DNA of 35,178 bases, taken from the NCBI RefSeq assembly GCF_902499125.1, contig NZ_CABVPX010000053.1:1-35178 (forward strand), read 5' to 3'. Below the pieces are notes generated by a model. The model did not search any database and had not been told where the DNA came from. It saw only the letters and a list, made by a program, of their open reading frames with translations. Each line of letters starts with the position of its first letter. The first letter of the stretch is position 1. Source of the stretch: Burkholderia arboris. Lineage in GTDB: Bacteria > Pseudomonadota > Gammaproteobacteria > Burkholderiales > Burkholderiaceae. Positions 15,757 to 23,125 of this stretch are shown piece after piece. The translations under genes were made by a program, and so were the position numbers.

Positions 15757-15921
15757 GCCGGCTGTCCCGAGGCGCGTCACCGTGCGCCGTCGCCGTCACT
15801 CCGTCGCATTCCTCTCACGCATGTCAACCTGACCGAATGATCGCTTGAGCGACGGCGGCCCCGATCGTCTAATCGGATCGAGCGCGGCCGCTTCGCCGCG
15901 CGCCCTCATCCGGAGACACGC

Positions 15922-17154
15922 ATGACCCCGATCGAGCAGGAAGTCCGGCGCCGCTGGCTGCCCGTGCTGGCAGGCGGCCTGATCATGGGCGCCGCGCTCG
16001 GCATCCGCCACGTGCAGGGCCTGTTTCTCGCGCCCGTATCGCTCGACCACGGCTGGTCGCGCGAGGCGTTCGGGCTCGCGCTCGCGCTGCAGAACCTGAT
16101 CTGGGGCATCGCGCAGCCGTTCACGGGGATGATCGCCGACCGCTTCGGCTCGGTGCGCGTGATCGTCGCCGGGATGCTGCTGTATGCGGCCGGGCTCGTC
16201 ACGATGGCGCATGCGGGCACCACCGGCCTGTTCACGGTCGGCGCCGGGCTCGTGATCGGCATCGCGCTGTCGGGCTCGGCGTTCGCGTCGATCTACGGCG
16301 CGTTGAGCCGCCTGTTTCCGCCCGACCGGCGCGGCTGGGCGCTCGGCGTCGCGGGCGCGATCGGCGGGCTCGGCCAGTTCTGCATGGTGCCCGTTGCGCA
16401 GGAACTGATCGGCGGCATCGGCTGGCGGCATGCGTTCATCGCGCTGGCACTCGTCGCGGCGCTGCTCGCGCCGCTCGCCGTGCTGCTGCGCGACCGGCCC
16501 GCCCAGGCGGCCGGCGCGGACGCCGGCCCCGGCCAGTCGATCGGCGACGCCGTGCGCGAGGCGTTCGCGCATCGCGGCTTCTGGCTGCTGAACGCGGGCT
16601 TCTTCGCGTGCGGCTTCCAGCTCGCGTTCATCGCGACGCACCTCCCTGCCTACCTGCTCGACCACGGGCTGCCCGCGCGCCACGCGAGCGTCGCGCTCGC
16701 GCTGATCGCGTTGACCAACGTGGCCGGCACCTATGCGTGCGGCCATCTCGGCGGGCTGCTGCGGCGCAAGTACGTGCTGTCGGTGCTGTACCTCGTGCGT
16801 GCGCTCGCGATGGCCGCCTTCGTCGTCGCGCCGCTGTCGCCCGCGAGCGTCTACGTGTTCGCGGCCGTGATGGGGTTCACGTGGCTCGGCACGGTGCCGC
16901 TGACGAACGGCGTGATCTCGCAGGTGTTCGGCGTGCGCTACATCGCGACGCTGTTCGGCTTCGTGTTCTTCGGACACCAGCTCGGCAGCTTCTTCGGCGT
17001 CTGGCTCGGTGCGGTGGTGTACGACGCGACGCATTCGTACCTGCCGCTGTGGATCGGCTCGATCGCGCTCGGCGTGCTCGCGGCGCTGCTGCACCTGCCG
17101 ATCGACGACGCGCGAGTCGCGCGTCCGGCATCCGGCAACGCGGCATGGGCATGA
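15922..17154 (+). CDS. Major facilitator superfamily transporter
   Basis: A 410-residue inner-membrane protein with about 12 hydrophobic segments, including LPVLAGGLIMGAALGI near the N-terminus and YIATLFGFVFFGHQLG near the C-terminus. The MFS loop 2-3 signature appears as GMIADRFGSVRVIVAG. The profile resembles the oxalate/formate antiporter and monocarboxylate-type MFS group; the solute is not known. Its ATG has CCGGAG seven bases upstream. The stop codon overlaps the start of a 38-residue small protein (ATGA). A short inverted repeat CCGAT/ATCGG (15861-15876) upstream could be a LysR contact site. Confidence 0.88.
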   Translation: MTPIEQEVRRRWLPVLAGGLIMGAALGIRHVQGLFLAPVSLDHGWSREAFGLALALQNLIWGIAQPFTGMIADRFGSVRVIVAGMLLYAAGLVTMAHAGTTGLFTVGAGLVIGIALSGSAFASIYGALSRLFPPDRRGWALGVAGAIGGLGQFCMVPVAQELIGGIGWRHAFIALALVAALLAPLAVLLRDRPAQAAGADAGPGQSIGDAVREAFAHRGFWLLNAGFFACGFQLAFIATHLPAYLLDHGLPARHASVALALIALTNVAGTYACGHLGGLLRRKYVLSVLYLVRALAMAAFVVAPLSPASVYVFAAVMGFTWLGTVPLTNGVISQVFGVRYIATLFGFVFFGHQLGSFFGVWLGAVVYDATHSYLPLWIGSIALGVLAALLHLPIDDARVARPASGNAAWA

Positions 17155-17267
17155 TCCGTACGATGCTGGCCGCCGGCACGCTCGCGTTCGTCGCGTGGTG
17201 CGGCGCGGCCTACTTCGATTCGGGCGTCGCGTACGCGCTGCTCGAGCACGTCGCGTTCTGCAACTGA
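17151..17267 (+). CDS. 38-residue small membrane protein, coupled to the MFS gene
   Basis: This small gene starts at an ATG that overlaps the MFS stop (ATGA, 17151-17154), the usual arrangement for translational coupling. The product begins MIRTMLAAGTLAFVAWCGAA, one short hydrophobic helix after a basic residue, and ends YFDSGVAYALLEHVAFCN, with cysteines at residues 17 and 37. Of 38 sense codons 36 end in G or C, matching real genes here, so it is unlikely to be chance. It may be a single-span membrane peptide or signal-anchored protein that assists the transporter. I do not recognise the family. An alternative ATG two codons earlier (17145) is possible. Confidence 0.65.
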   Translation: MIRTMLAAGTLAFVAWCGAAYFDSGVAYALLEHVAFCN

Positions 17268-17289
17268 TGCGGCAGGCCGGGGCAGGCAG

Positions 17290-18768
17290 TCAGCGGCGCT
17301 TCGGCAACGCGGCCAGCGCATCGAGCGCGCGGGCGCGCGCGGCCGCATGCTCGACGAGCGGCTCCGGATAGTCGACGCCGAGCCGCACGCCCGCCGCGTC
17401 GAGTTCCAGCGGCGACGCTTCCCACGGCGCATGGATCGATGCGTTGTCGAGGCCGGCAAGCTCGGGCACCCAGCGCCGCACATACACGCCGTCCGGATCG
17501 AACTTCTGCCCCTGCGCAACCGGATTGAAGATGCGGAAATACGGCGCGGCATCGGCGCCGCAGCCGGCCACCCACTGCCAGCTCGCCGCGTTGTTCGCGG
17601 GGTCCGCATCGACCAGCGTGTCCCAGAACCACGCTTCGCCCGCGCGCCAGTCGATCAGCAGGTGCTTGATCAGGAACGACGCGACGACCATCCGCACGCG
17701 GTTGTGCATCCAGCCGGTCGTCCACAGCTCGCGCAGGCCCGCATCGACGAGCGGATAGCCGGTCTGCCCGCACTGCCACGCGTGCAGCGCAGCAGGATCG
17801 TCGCGCCACGGCATCGCGTCGAACTGTGCGCGGAAGTTGTCGGTCGCGAGCGCCGGGAAGTGATACAGCAGCGTGTAGCTGAACTCGCGCCAGCCGAGCT
17901 CGCTCAGGAATTTTTCGGCGTCCGCCGCGTACGCCGCGCCGCCTGCGTGCGCGGCGCCCTGCACCGCGTGCCACACCTGTCGCGGCGACACGTTGCCGAA
18001 GCGCAGGAACGGCGACAGCCGGCTCGTCGCGGGCCGGTCGGGACGATCGCGCGCATCCGCATAACCGGCGAGTGACGTGGTCAGGAAGGCGTCGAGTTGC
18101 GCGTGTGCGCCGGCTTCGTCGGGCGCGGGCCACGCATCGCGCAGGCCGCCGGCCCAATCCGGCGCGCGCGGCAGCCACGCGAGCGCGTCGAGCGCCAGCG
18201 CCCGGTCGCGCACGGTCTTCGGCCACGGATGAAATGCAATCCGCTCGGGTTCCGGCAGCGGCACGGCAACCGTACGGTCGCGGCGCGCCGCACGCCAGTA
18301 CGCGGTGAACACCTGATACGACCCGCCGCTGCCCGTCAGCACCTCCCACGGTTCGTTCAGCAGGCTGCCGTTGCTGCTCTCGACCGCGACACCGCGCGCC
18401 TTGAGCGACGTCTTCAGCGCCGCGTCGGCGTCGCGCTGCGGCTGTGCATAGCGGCGGTTCCAGTACACGGCTTGCGCGCCCGTATCGTGCACCACGCGCT
18501 CGATCTCGCGCTGCGCGTCGCCGCGCAGCAGCAGCAGGCGTCCGCCATGACGCGCGAGCGCGGCATCGAGCCCGGCCAGCGACCCGTGCAGCCACCAGCG
18601 CGCCGCGCCGCCGGGCGGACGCCCGGCACCGTCGCCGCTGTCGTCGACGAATACGCAGACGAGCGGCCGGCCCGATTCGACCGCGCGCGTCAGCGCGGGC
18701 TGGTCGGTCACGCGCAGATCGTCGCGGAACCAGACGATCGCAGGGGCAACGGACGACTTGGCAGGCAC
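17290..18768 (-). CDS. phrB: Deoxyribodipyrimidine photolyase (class I)
   Basis: A 492-residue flavoprotein that repairs UV-induced cyclobutane pyrimidine dimers using blue light. The N-terminal antenna domain starts IVWFRDDLRVTDQPAL. The C-terminal FAD domain contains TSRLSPFLRFGNVSPRQVW, the GYPLVDAGLRELWTTGWMHN region, RMVVASFLIKHLLIDWR and the NNAASWQW segment that lines the active site. I start at a GTG at 18768 with GAGG five bases upstream; the next in-frame ATG upstream (19005) would add 79 arginine-rich residues that do not look like protein. E. coli PhrB has 472 residues. It converges on the small ORF with 22 bp between stops. Confidence 0.93.
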   Translation of the reverse strand: MPAKSSVAPAIVWFRDDLRVTDQPALTRAVESGRPLVCVFVDDSGDGAGRPPGGAARWWLHGSLAGLDAALARHGGRLLLLRGDAQREIERVVHDTGAQAVYWNRRYAQPQRDADAALKTSLKARGVAVESSNGSLLNEPWEVLTGSGGSYQVFTAYWRAARRDRTVAVPLPEPERIAFHPWPKTVRDRALALDALAWLPRAPDWAGGLRDAWPAPDEAGAHAQLDAFLTTSLAGYADARDRPDRPATSRLSPFLRFGNVSPRQVWHAVQGAAHAGGAAYAADAEKFLSELGWREFSYTLLYHFPALATDNFRAQFDAMPWRDDPAALHAWQCGQTGYPLVDAGLRELWTTGWMHNRVRMVVASFLIKHLLIDWRAGEAWFWDTLVDADPANNAASWQWVAGCGADAAPYFRIFNPVAQGQKFDPDGVYVRRWVPELAGLDNASIHAPWEASPLELDAAGVRLGVDYPEPLVEHAAARARALDALAALPKRR

Positions 18769-19094
18769 GGGTACCTCGATGGCGAAAGCGCGAAGAGATG
18801 CGTATTGTCGCGGCTGCGCGGCGTGGTGTCGACGCCGCCGACGGTCGCGCCAATTGCGCCGCCCGCCGCGCCCGGTGAAACGCCTTAGTCCATTCCGACG
18901 ATTCTTCGCCGCGGGCACCGGCCTACGCTCGATGTCGGGTGCGCCGCGCTGCGCGAGTCGGGCCGGCCGATACCGGCCCCGCGGGCGCCGGTCCGCACCC
19001 GTCACGTGCGCCGGCCGATGCCGGCGCGACGCCTTTCGACCGCCGCGACGCCTCCGGCCCTCCGGGCGCGCACGGCTTCATCCGATACGCCGCC
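18769..19094. other. 326-bp divergent control region, phrB / SRPBCC gene
   Basis: No gene seen. It contains a diverged copy of the dyad found before cysD (18885-18902) and two GC-rich hairpins in what would be the SRPBCC leader: GGGCCGG/CCGGCCC (18960-18979) and the perfect 8-bp stem GCGCCGGC/GCCGGCGC around a CGAT loop (19008-19027). Confidence 0.6.
18885..18902 (+). promoter_or_regulatory. Diverged copy of the LuxR-type dyad upstream of the SRPBCC gene
   Basis: TTAGTCCATTCCGACGAT matches the 18-bp site TTAGTCCACCCGGACGAA at 14 of 18 positions, including the whole left half TTAGTCC. It lies 192 bp before the SRPBCC start and suggests that this operon is co-regulated with the divergent operons at 24.3 kb. 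Other than the tandem array it is the closest long-range sequence match I found between separate control regions. Confidence 0.5.
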
Positions 19095-19574
19095 ATGACC
19101 AAACCCTCGAATCTCGTCACCTCGATCACCGTCGACATCGACGCGCCAGCCTCCGTCGTGTGGGAAGTGCTGACCGATTTCCCGCGCTACGGCGAATGGA
19201 ACACGTTCTGCATCGGCTTCGAAACGACCGGCAAGCTCGGCGATTTCGTGCACATGCAGGTGCGCATTCCGGGCACCGAGACGGTGATTCCGGTCAGCGA
19301 GATCCTCGTCGCGTACGAGCCCGAACGCCTGCTGTCGTGGGAGCAGCGCCCGACCGACGACAACAAGGACGCCGCGCGCCGCGACCAGTACATCGACGCG
19401 AACGGCGCGGCGCGCTGCCGCTATTTCACGACCGACCAGTTCCTCGGCGTCAACGCGGACACGATCATGCAGCACCACGGCGCCTGGGTGAAACAGGGCT
19501 TCGACCAGTGCGCGCGCGACGTGAAGCAGCGCGCCGAAGCGCTGCATGCGGCACGCACGCGCAAAAGCGCGTGA
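19095..19574 (+). CDS. SRPBCC (START/polyketide-cyclase-like) domain protein
   Basis: A 159-residue single-domain protein of the SRPBCC superfamily, helix-grip folds that bind hydrophobic ligands and include aromatases/cyclases. The opening ITVDIDAPASVVWEVLTDFP, then YGEWNTFCIGFETTG, is a standard SRPBCC start, and the C-terminal long helix is seen in the WVKQGFDQCARDVKQRAEAL region. I start at the ATG at 19095, which begins the domain; a longer upstream reading is proline/arginine-rich and overlaps hairpins. It is followed 13 bp later by an NTF2-like gene, and the two likely form an operon. Role in ring formation or lipid binding is inferred. Confidence 0.8.
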   Translation: MTKPSNLVTSITVDIDAPASVVWEVLTDFPRYGEWNTFCIGFETTGKLGDFVHMQVRIPGTETVIPVSEILVAYEPERLLSWEQRPTDDNKDAARRDQYIDANGAARCRYFTTDQFLGVNADTIMQHHGAWVKQGFDQCARDVKQRAEALHAARTRKSA

Positions 19575-19587
19575 CCGGGAGCGGCCG

Positions 19588-20040
19588 ATGCCCGATCTGC
19601 AAACGCTGTCCGACCACCACGACATCCGCGAGCTGGTCGTCGCGTATTCGAGCGCGATCGATGCGCGCGACTTCGATGCGCTCGACACGGTGTTCACGCC
19701 CGACGCGGCGATCGACTATCGCGCGATGGGCGGCATCGCCGGCCGCTTTCCGGACGTGAAGGCATGGCTGCGCACCGTGCTGCCGCAGTTTCCGCGGTAC
19801 CAGCATCTGGTCGGCAACCTGTCGATCCGGCTCGACGGCGACACCGCGCGCGGCCGCACGATCTGCTTCAATCCGATGGAAGTTGCGCTGCCGGACGGCG
19901 GCACGCAGGTGATGTTTCTCGGGCTGTGGTACGTCGACCGGTTCGTGCGCACCACGCAGGGCTGGCGCATTGCCGAACGCGTCGAGGAGCGTTGCTACGG
20001 CCACAACGTGCCGGCCGTGCTCGCGGGCGCGACCGGCTGA
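19588..20040 (+). CDS. NTF2/SnoaL-like domain protein
   Basis: A 150-residue protein of the nuclear transport factor 2 fold, the class that includes steroid delta-isomerase, scytalone dehydratase and SnoaL cyclases. The N-terminal helix block HHDIRELVVAYSSAIDARDF and following VFTPDAAIDYRAMGGI are typical of SnoaL-4 members, and the central strand carries HLVGNLSIRLDGD with a possible catalytic His. The start at 19588 has GGGAG seven bases upstream and lies 13 bp after the SRPBCC gene. It is probably a small-molecule isomerase, dehydratase or cyclase in the sulfation locus; substrate unknown. It converges with the DHH gene across a strong hairpin. Confidence 0.82.
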   Translation: MPDLQTLSDHHDIRELVVAYSSAIDARDFDALDTVFTPDAAIDYRAMGGIAGRFPDVKAWLRTVLPQFPRYQHLVGNLSIRLDGDTARGRTICFNPMEVALPDGGTQVMFLGLWYVDRFVRTTQGWRIAERVEERCYGHNVPAVLAGATG

Positions 20041-20051
20041 ACCGGCCGCGA

Positions 20052-20086
20052 CGCGTGCGCCGTGCGAAAGCGGCACGGCGCACGCG
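20052..20086. terminator. Convergent terminator hairpin
   Basis: A perfect 14-bp stem (20052-20065 with 20073-20086, CGCGTGCGCCGTGC paired with GCACGGCGCACGCG) with a 7-nt loop containing GAAAG. It sits in the 60-bp gap between the convergent NTF2-like and DHH genes. There is no T tract, so it may act as a barrier or aid Rho-dependent ends for both transcripts. Confidence 0.7.
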
Positions 20087-20100
20087 CGGCCGTTGCGGCA

Positions 20101-21081
20101 TCAGTCGAGCCGGAACGCGGCCTCGAAGCGCTCGGCGAATGCGTCGAACTCGGCTTCCGGCAGATGGTTGATGCCGCCCGCCCGCTTGCGCCCGCCGCCG
20201 GTCGCAAACCCGCGGCAGAACTCGTCCGCACCGATCGGCCGGCCGTCGGGCACGCGCACGCTGACGACCAGCCCGCCCTCCGCGCGCGGCGACAGCACCG
20301 CGAGCGCCGCATGCGGCGCATTGCGCATCCGCTCGTTCGCGAGCATGCCCGTCGCGCGCCGCGCCCACGGATGATCCGGCATCCGGACCAGCGTCGCGCC
20401 CGGCACCTCGCGCAGCGGCGCGAGCGCGCAGGCGCGCGCCATGTCATCGCGGTATCCATCGCGCAGCGCGGCGAACACGGCCGTCTCGCGCACGAAATCG
20501 AGCGGATCGGTGCATGGCAGCATCGCGTCGGCAAGCGCCGCCGGATCGAAATGCAGATCGCCGACGCATTCGCCGTACGCGTTGTAGTTCAGGTAGAGCC
20601 CGAGTTCGGCGAGCGTGCAACGCTCGGCCTCGCCGATCCCGTGCTCGCGCGCGAGCGCATCGCCGAGCGCCGGCAGTTCGTCGCCGAATGCCGCGACGAT
20701 CGCCCAGCGCACGTGCCGGCCGCCGAGATGACGGTTCACGATCGCGCTCGTGCAGACGTCGGCCGCCGTGTCGATATGCGCGTCGAAGCGCGGATCGTCG
20801 GGCAGCTCGCCCGCGAAGTGATGGTCGAAATAGCGGACCGTCGTGCCGTCGCGCAGCAGCCGCGCGCACGCGTCGCGGTTCTGGTCGTGCGACACATCGA
20901 GCACGGTGACGATGTCGCCCGCGCGCGCGTCGATCCGCTCGAGCAGCCTGATGTCGCGCTTCACGCCCGTCACGAGCGTGCCGCGCACGCCCTCCGCGAG
21001 CCGCAGTTGCTGAAGCGCGCACAGGCCGTCCGCGTCGCCGTTGAACGCGAAGAAATGCTGCGCGTGTCGGGTGTCCTGCAT
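20101..21081 (-). CDS. DHH-family phosphoesterase (possible PAP phosphatase / NrnA-like)
   Basis: A 326-residue metal-dependent phosphoesterase. Motif I reads NGDADG (residues 14-19), motif II LDVSHD (about 61-66) and motif III contains the name-giving Asp86-His87-His88. The C-terminal DHHA1-like substrate motif GGGRKRAGG is near residue 300. NrnA-type DHH enzymes hydrolyse short oligonucleotides and 3'-phosphoadenosine 5'-phosphate (PAP). I choose the ATG at 21081 because GGAG lies nine bases upstream; an ATG at 21096, three bases after the SDR stop, lacks a ribosome-binding site. It is the last gene of the sulfotransferase operon, so PAP removal is an attractive but unproven role. Confidence 0.82.
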   Translation of the reverse strand: MQDTRHAQHFFAFNGDADGLCALQQLRLAEGVRGTLVTGVKRDIRLLERIDARAGDIVTVLDVSHDQNRDACARLLRDGTTVRYFDHHFAGELPDDPRFDAHIDTAADVCTSAIVNRHLGGRHVRWAIVAAFGDELPALGDALAREHGIGEAERCTLAELGLYLNYNAYGECVGDLHFDPAALADAMLPCTDPLDFVRETAVFAALRDGYRDDMARACALAPLREVPGATLVRMPDHPWARRATGMLANERMRNAPHAALAVLSPRAEGGLVVSVRVPDGRPIGADEFCRGFATGGGRKRAGGINHLPEAEFDAFAERFEAAFRLD

Positions 21082-21098
21082 GATCCGTTGCTCCATCG

Positions 21099-21890
21099 TC
21101 AAGGCATGAAATCGCCGCCGTTCGCGTCGAGCGTCGCGCCCGTCACCGCATTCGCGTAATCGGACGCGAGAAACAGCGCCGCGCGCGCGCAATCGTCGTC
21201 GGTCGGCAGCTTCGCGAGCGCAATATTGGACGCGATCGGCGCGATGATCTGCTCCTCTGTCATCCCGTAGTCGGCCGCCGCCTGCCGGAAATACGTCTGC
21301 GTCGGCACGCCCCACATCCAGCCCATGTGGATGCTGTTCGCGCGAATGCCGTGCACGCCGAGTTCGCGCGCCAGGTATTTTGCCGCAACCGCGAGCGCGC
21401 CCTTCGATACAGCGTAGCCGCCTTCCCCTGCAAACGGCTTGCGGGTTGCCTGCGTGTTGATCATCACGATCGCGCCGCGCTTTTGCCGCTTCATGTGCGG
21501 CACGACTTCCTGCGTCAGCGCCATCGTGCCGAACACGTTGGTATCGAACACCGCGCGCCAGCCGTCGAGGTCGGCTTCTTCCACCGGCTCCGGGAACGTG
21601 CCGTGCACGAATGCGCTGTTCACGAGCGCGTCGATCCTGCCGAAGCGCTCGACGGCCTGGGTCGCGAGCTGTCTGCATTGCGCGCGGTCGGTGATGTCGG
21701 TCCTCACCTTCAGCACGTCGCAATCGACGCCGAGCGCCCGGATCCGTGTTTCCGCGTCGTCGAGCTTGTCCATCGTGCGCGCCGCGACGACCACGCCGCG
21801 TGCGCCCTCGCGCGCGGCCTCGACCGCGAGCTTCACACCGAGCCCCGGCCCGATCCCGGAAATCACGACGATCTTGTCCTTCATCAACAT
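21099..21890 (-). CDS. SDR-family oxidoreductase
   Basis: A 263-residue classical short-chain dehydrogenase/reductase. The cofactor motif is SGIGPGLG (GxxxGxG), and an arginine in VVAARTMDKLD after strand 2 suggests NADP(H). The structural Asn is in FDTNVFG, and the catalytic Tyr159-Lys163 lie in GGYAVSKGA. Thirteen residues before the tyrosine, where serine is usual, there is Thr146 (MINTQATR), which may serve or may mark a special subgroup. The ATG at 21890 has AGGAG seven bases upstream. It follows the sulfotransferase by 41 bp and precedes the DHH gene in the same operon. It presumably oxidises an alcohol or reduces a ketone on the sulfated scaffold; substrate unknown. Confidence 0.9.
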   Translation of the reverse strand: MLMKDKIVVISGIGPGLGVKLAVEAAREGARGVVVAARTMDKLDDAETRIRALGVDCDVLKVRTDITDRAQCRQLATQAVERFGRIDALVNSAFVHGTFPEPVEEADLDGWRAVFDTNVFGTMALTQEVVPHMKRQKRGAIVMINTQATRKPFAGEGGYAVSKGALAVAAKYLARELGVHGIRANSIHMGWMWGVPTQTYFRQAAADYGMTEEQIIAPIASNIALAKLPTDDDCARAALFLASDYANAVTGATLDANGGDFMP

Positions 21891-21931
21891 GCGTTGTCTC
21901 CTGGTTGTCGTTCGTCTCGCGGGTGCGGCCG

Positions 21932-23125
21932 TCAGCCGGCCGCCCGCAGGTGCCGCGCGCGATACGCGGCGAAGTCGTGCGCGAGCTGCGCATCGGTGAA
22001 GCCGAAGCGCGCGATCGAATAGTCGTGGGCCGCGCGCTTGTCGCGGCCGTTGCGCGCCATCCAGCCCGTCATCGCCGCGCGCTGCGCCGCATCGAGCGGC
22101 ATCCCGGCGAACGCATAGACGGCCTCGGCCACGCCCAGCGGATTCGACACGGTGTCCTCGAATCGCACGTCGAGAAACCGGTCGGCCGGCAGCGCGTCGC
22201 GCGCGGTCATCGCCGCACCGATCGCGCGCGCCATCCCCGCGTTCCACTGCGCGCCGACGGCGAGCGGATCGGGTTCGTCCGCATACATCTGCCACAGCGT
22301 GTGCGCCATGCTCGCCATCGACGGAATCGTCTGCGCGGGATCGCGGTGCGTGAGCACGACCTGCGCGCGCGGAAACACGCGGCACAGCACGTCGATCGCA
22401 TGCAGGTGCTGCGGTGTCTTCAGCAGCCAGCGCTGCGCCGGCGCCACGCCGCGCCGCGCCTTCTGCCACTGCAGGAACTGCAGCATCCGCTTCAGGTACG
22501 TGTAGACCGGCGTGAGATCCTGCCGCGCGAGCCACGCCGTATAGCGCGGCACGTTCGCGTACGAATCCATCGCGCACACGAACGAATGCTCCATCAGCAT
22601 GAACTCCTCGTCGGCGAGCATCGCGTCGAGCGGATGGATCGTCAGGATCTGCGGAATGCACTCGATCATCGTCGCGACCTCGGCCTGCGCGCGCGCGATG
22701 CGCACGGCCGGCGTGTCGAGCGTCTCGCCGGCAAGCGGCGCCGGGTAGCGCGTTTCCCACCATGCAGCCGAATGAAAGCGCGGATCGACGGCCAGCAGCC
22801 GCTGCAGCAACGTCGTGCCCGTGCGCGGCAGGCCGACGATCACGAGCGGATCGTCGATCGCGATATCCGCGATCTCCGGGTGACGCCCGAAGTAATCCTC
22901 GACGACGAGCCGGTTCACGAGCTGGCCGACGAGCTTTTCGCGCATCATCTCCGCGCCGCGCGCGGACAGCGCCGCTTCGTCGATCAGCGATGCGCACATC
23001 ACGTCGAGCGCCTCGCGATACGGCCCGTCGCCGAACGCGGTGAGCCCGCCCGTGCGCGACACGGCCTCGGCAATCAGGCCGTCGGGGGCCAGCAACGGAC
23101 GAATCCGGTCGAGCGGCGCGTTCAT
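21932..23125 (-). CDS. Sulfotransferase family protein (PAPS-dependent)
   Basis: A 397-residue protein of the Sulfotransfer_3 type. The 5'-phosphosulfate-binding loop is VIVGLPRTGTTLLQRLL (P-loop-like, residues 96-111), and the 3'-phosphate-binding motif LTHRDPAQTIPSMASM (258-273) supplies the conserved Arg261 and Ser269. Between them is LLKTPQHLHAID, typical of the group. Such enzymes transfer sulfate from PAPS to hydroxyl or amino groups of small molecules, lipids or sugars. No signal peptide is seen, so it is probably cytoplasmic. Its ATG overlaps the DUF1214 stop by four bases, with a strong AGGAGG. Donor supply is encoded divergently by cysD-cysNC. The acceptor is unknown. Confidence 0.92.
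   Translation of the reverse strand: MNAPLDRIRPLLAPDGLIAEAVSRTGGLTAFGDGPYREALDVMCASLIDEAALSARGAEMMREKLVGQLVNRLVVEDYFGRHPEIADIAIDDPLVIVGLPRTGTTLLQRLLAVDPRFHSAAWWETRYPAPLAGETLDTPAVRIARAQAEVATMIECIPQILTIHPLDAMLADEEFMLMEHSFVCAMDSYANVPRYTAWLARQDLTPVYTYLKRMLQFLQWQKARRGVAPAQRWLLKTPQHLHAIDVLCRVFPRAQVVLTHRDPAQTIPSMASMAHTLWQMYADEPDPLAVGAQWNAGMARAIGAAMTARDALPADRFLDVRFEDTVSNPLGVAEAVYAFAGMPLDAAQRAAMTGWMARNGRDKRAAHDYSIARFGFTDAQLAHDFAAYRARHLRAAG

Noticed and set aside
18769..19005. 79-residue N-terminal extension of the photolyase from an ATG at 19005
   Set aside because: It is arginine-rich with no family counterpart, crosses the divergent control region, and a GTG with a ribosome-binding site lies at the domain start.
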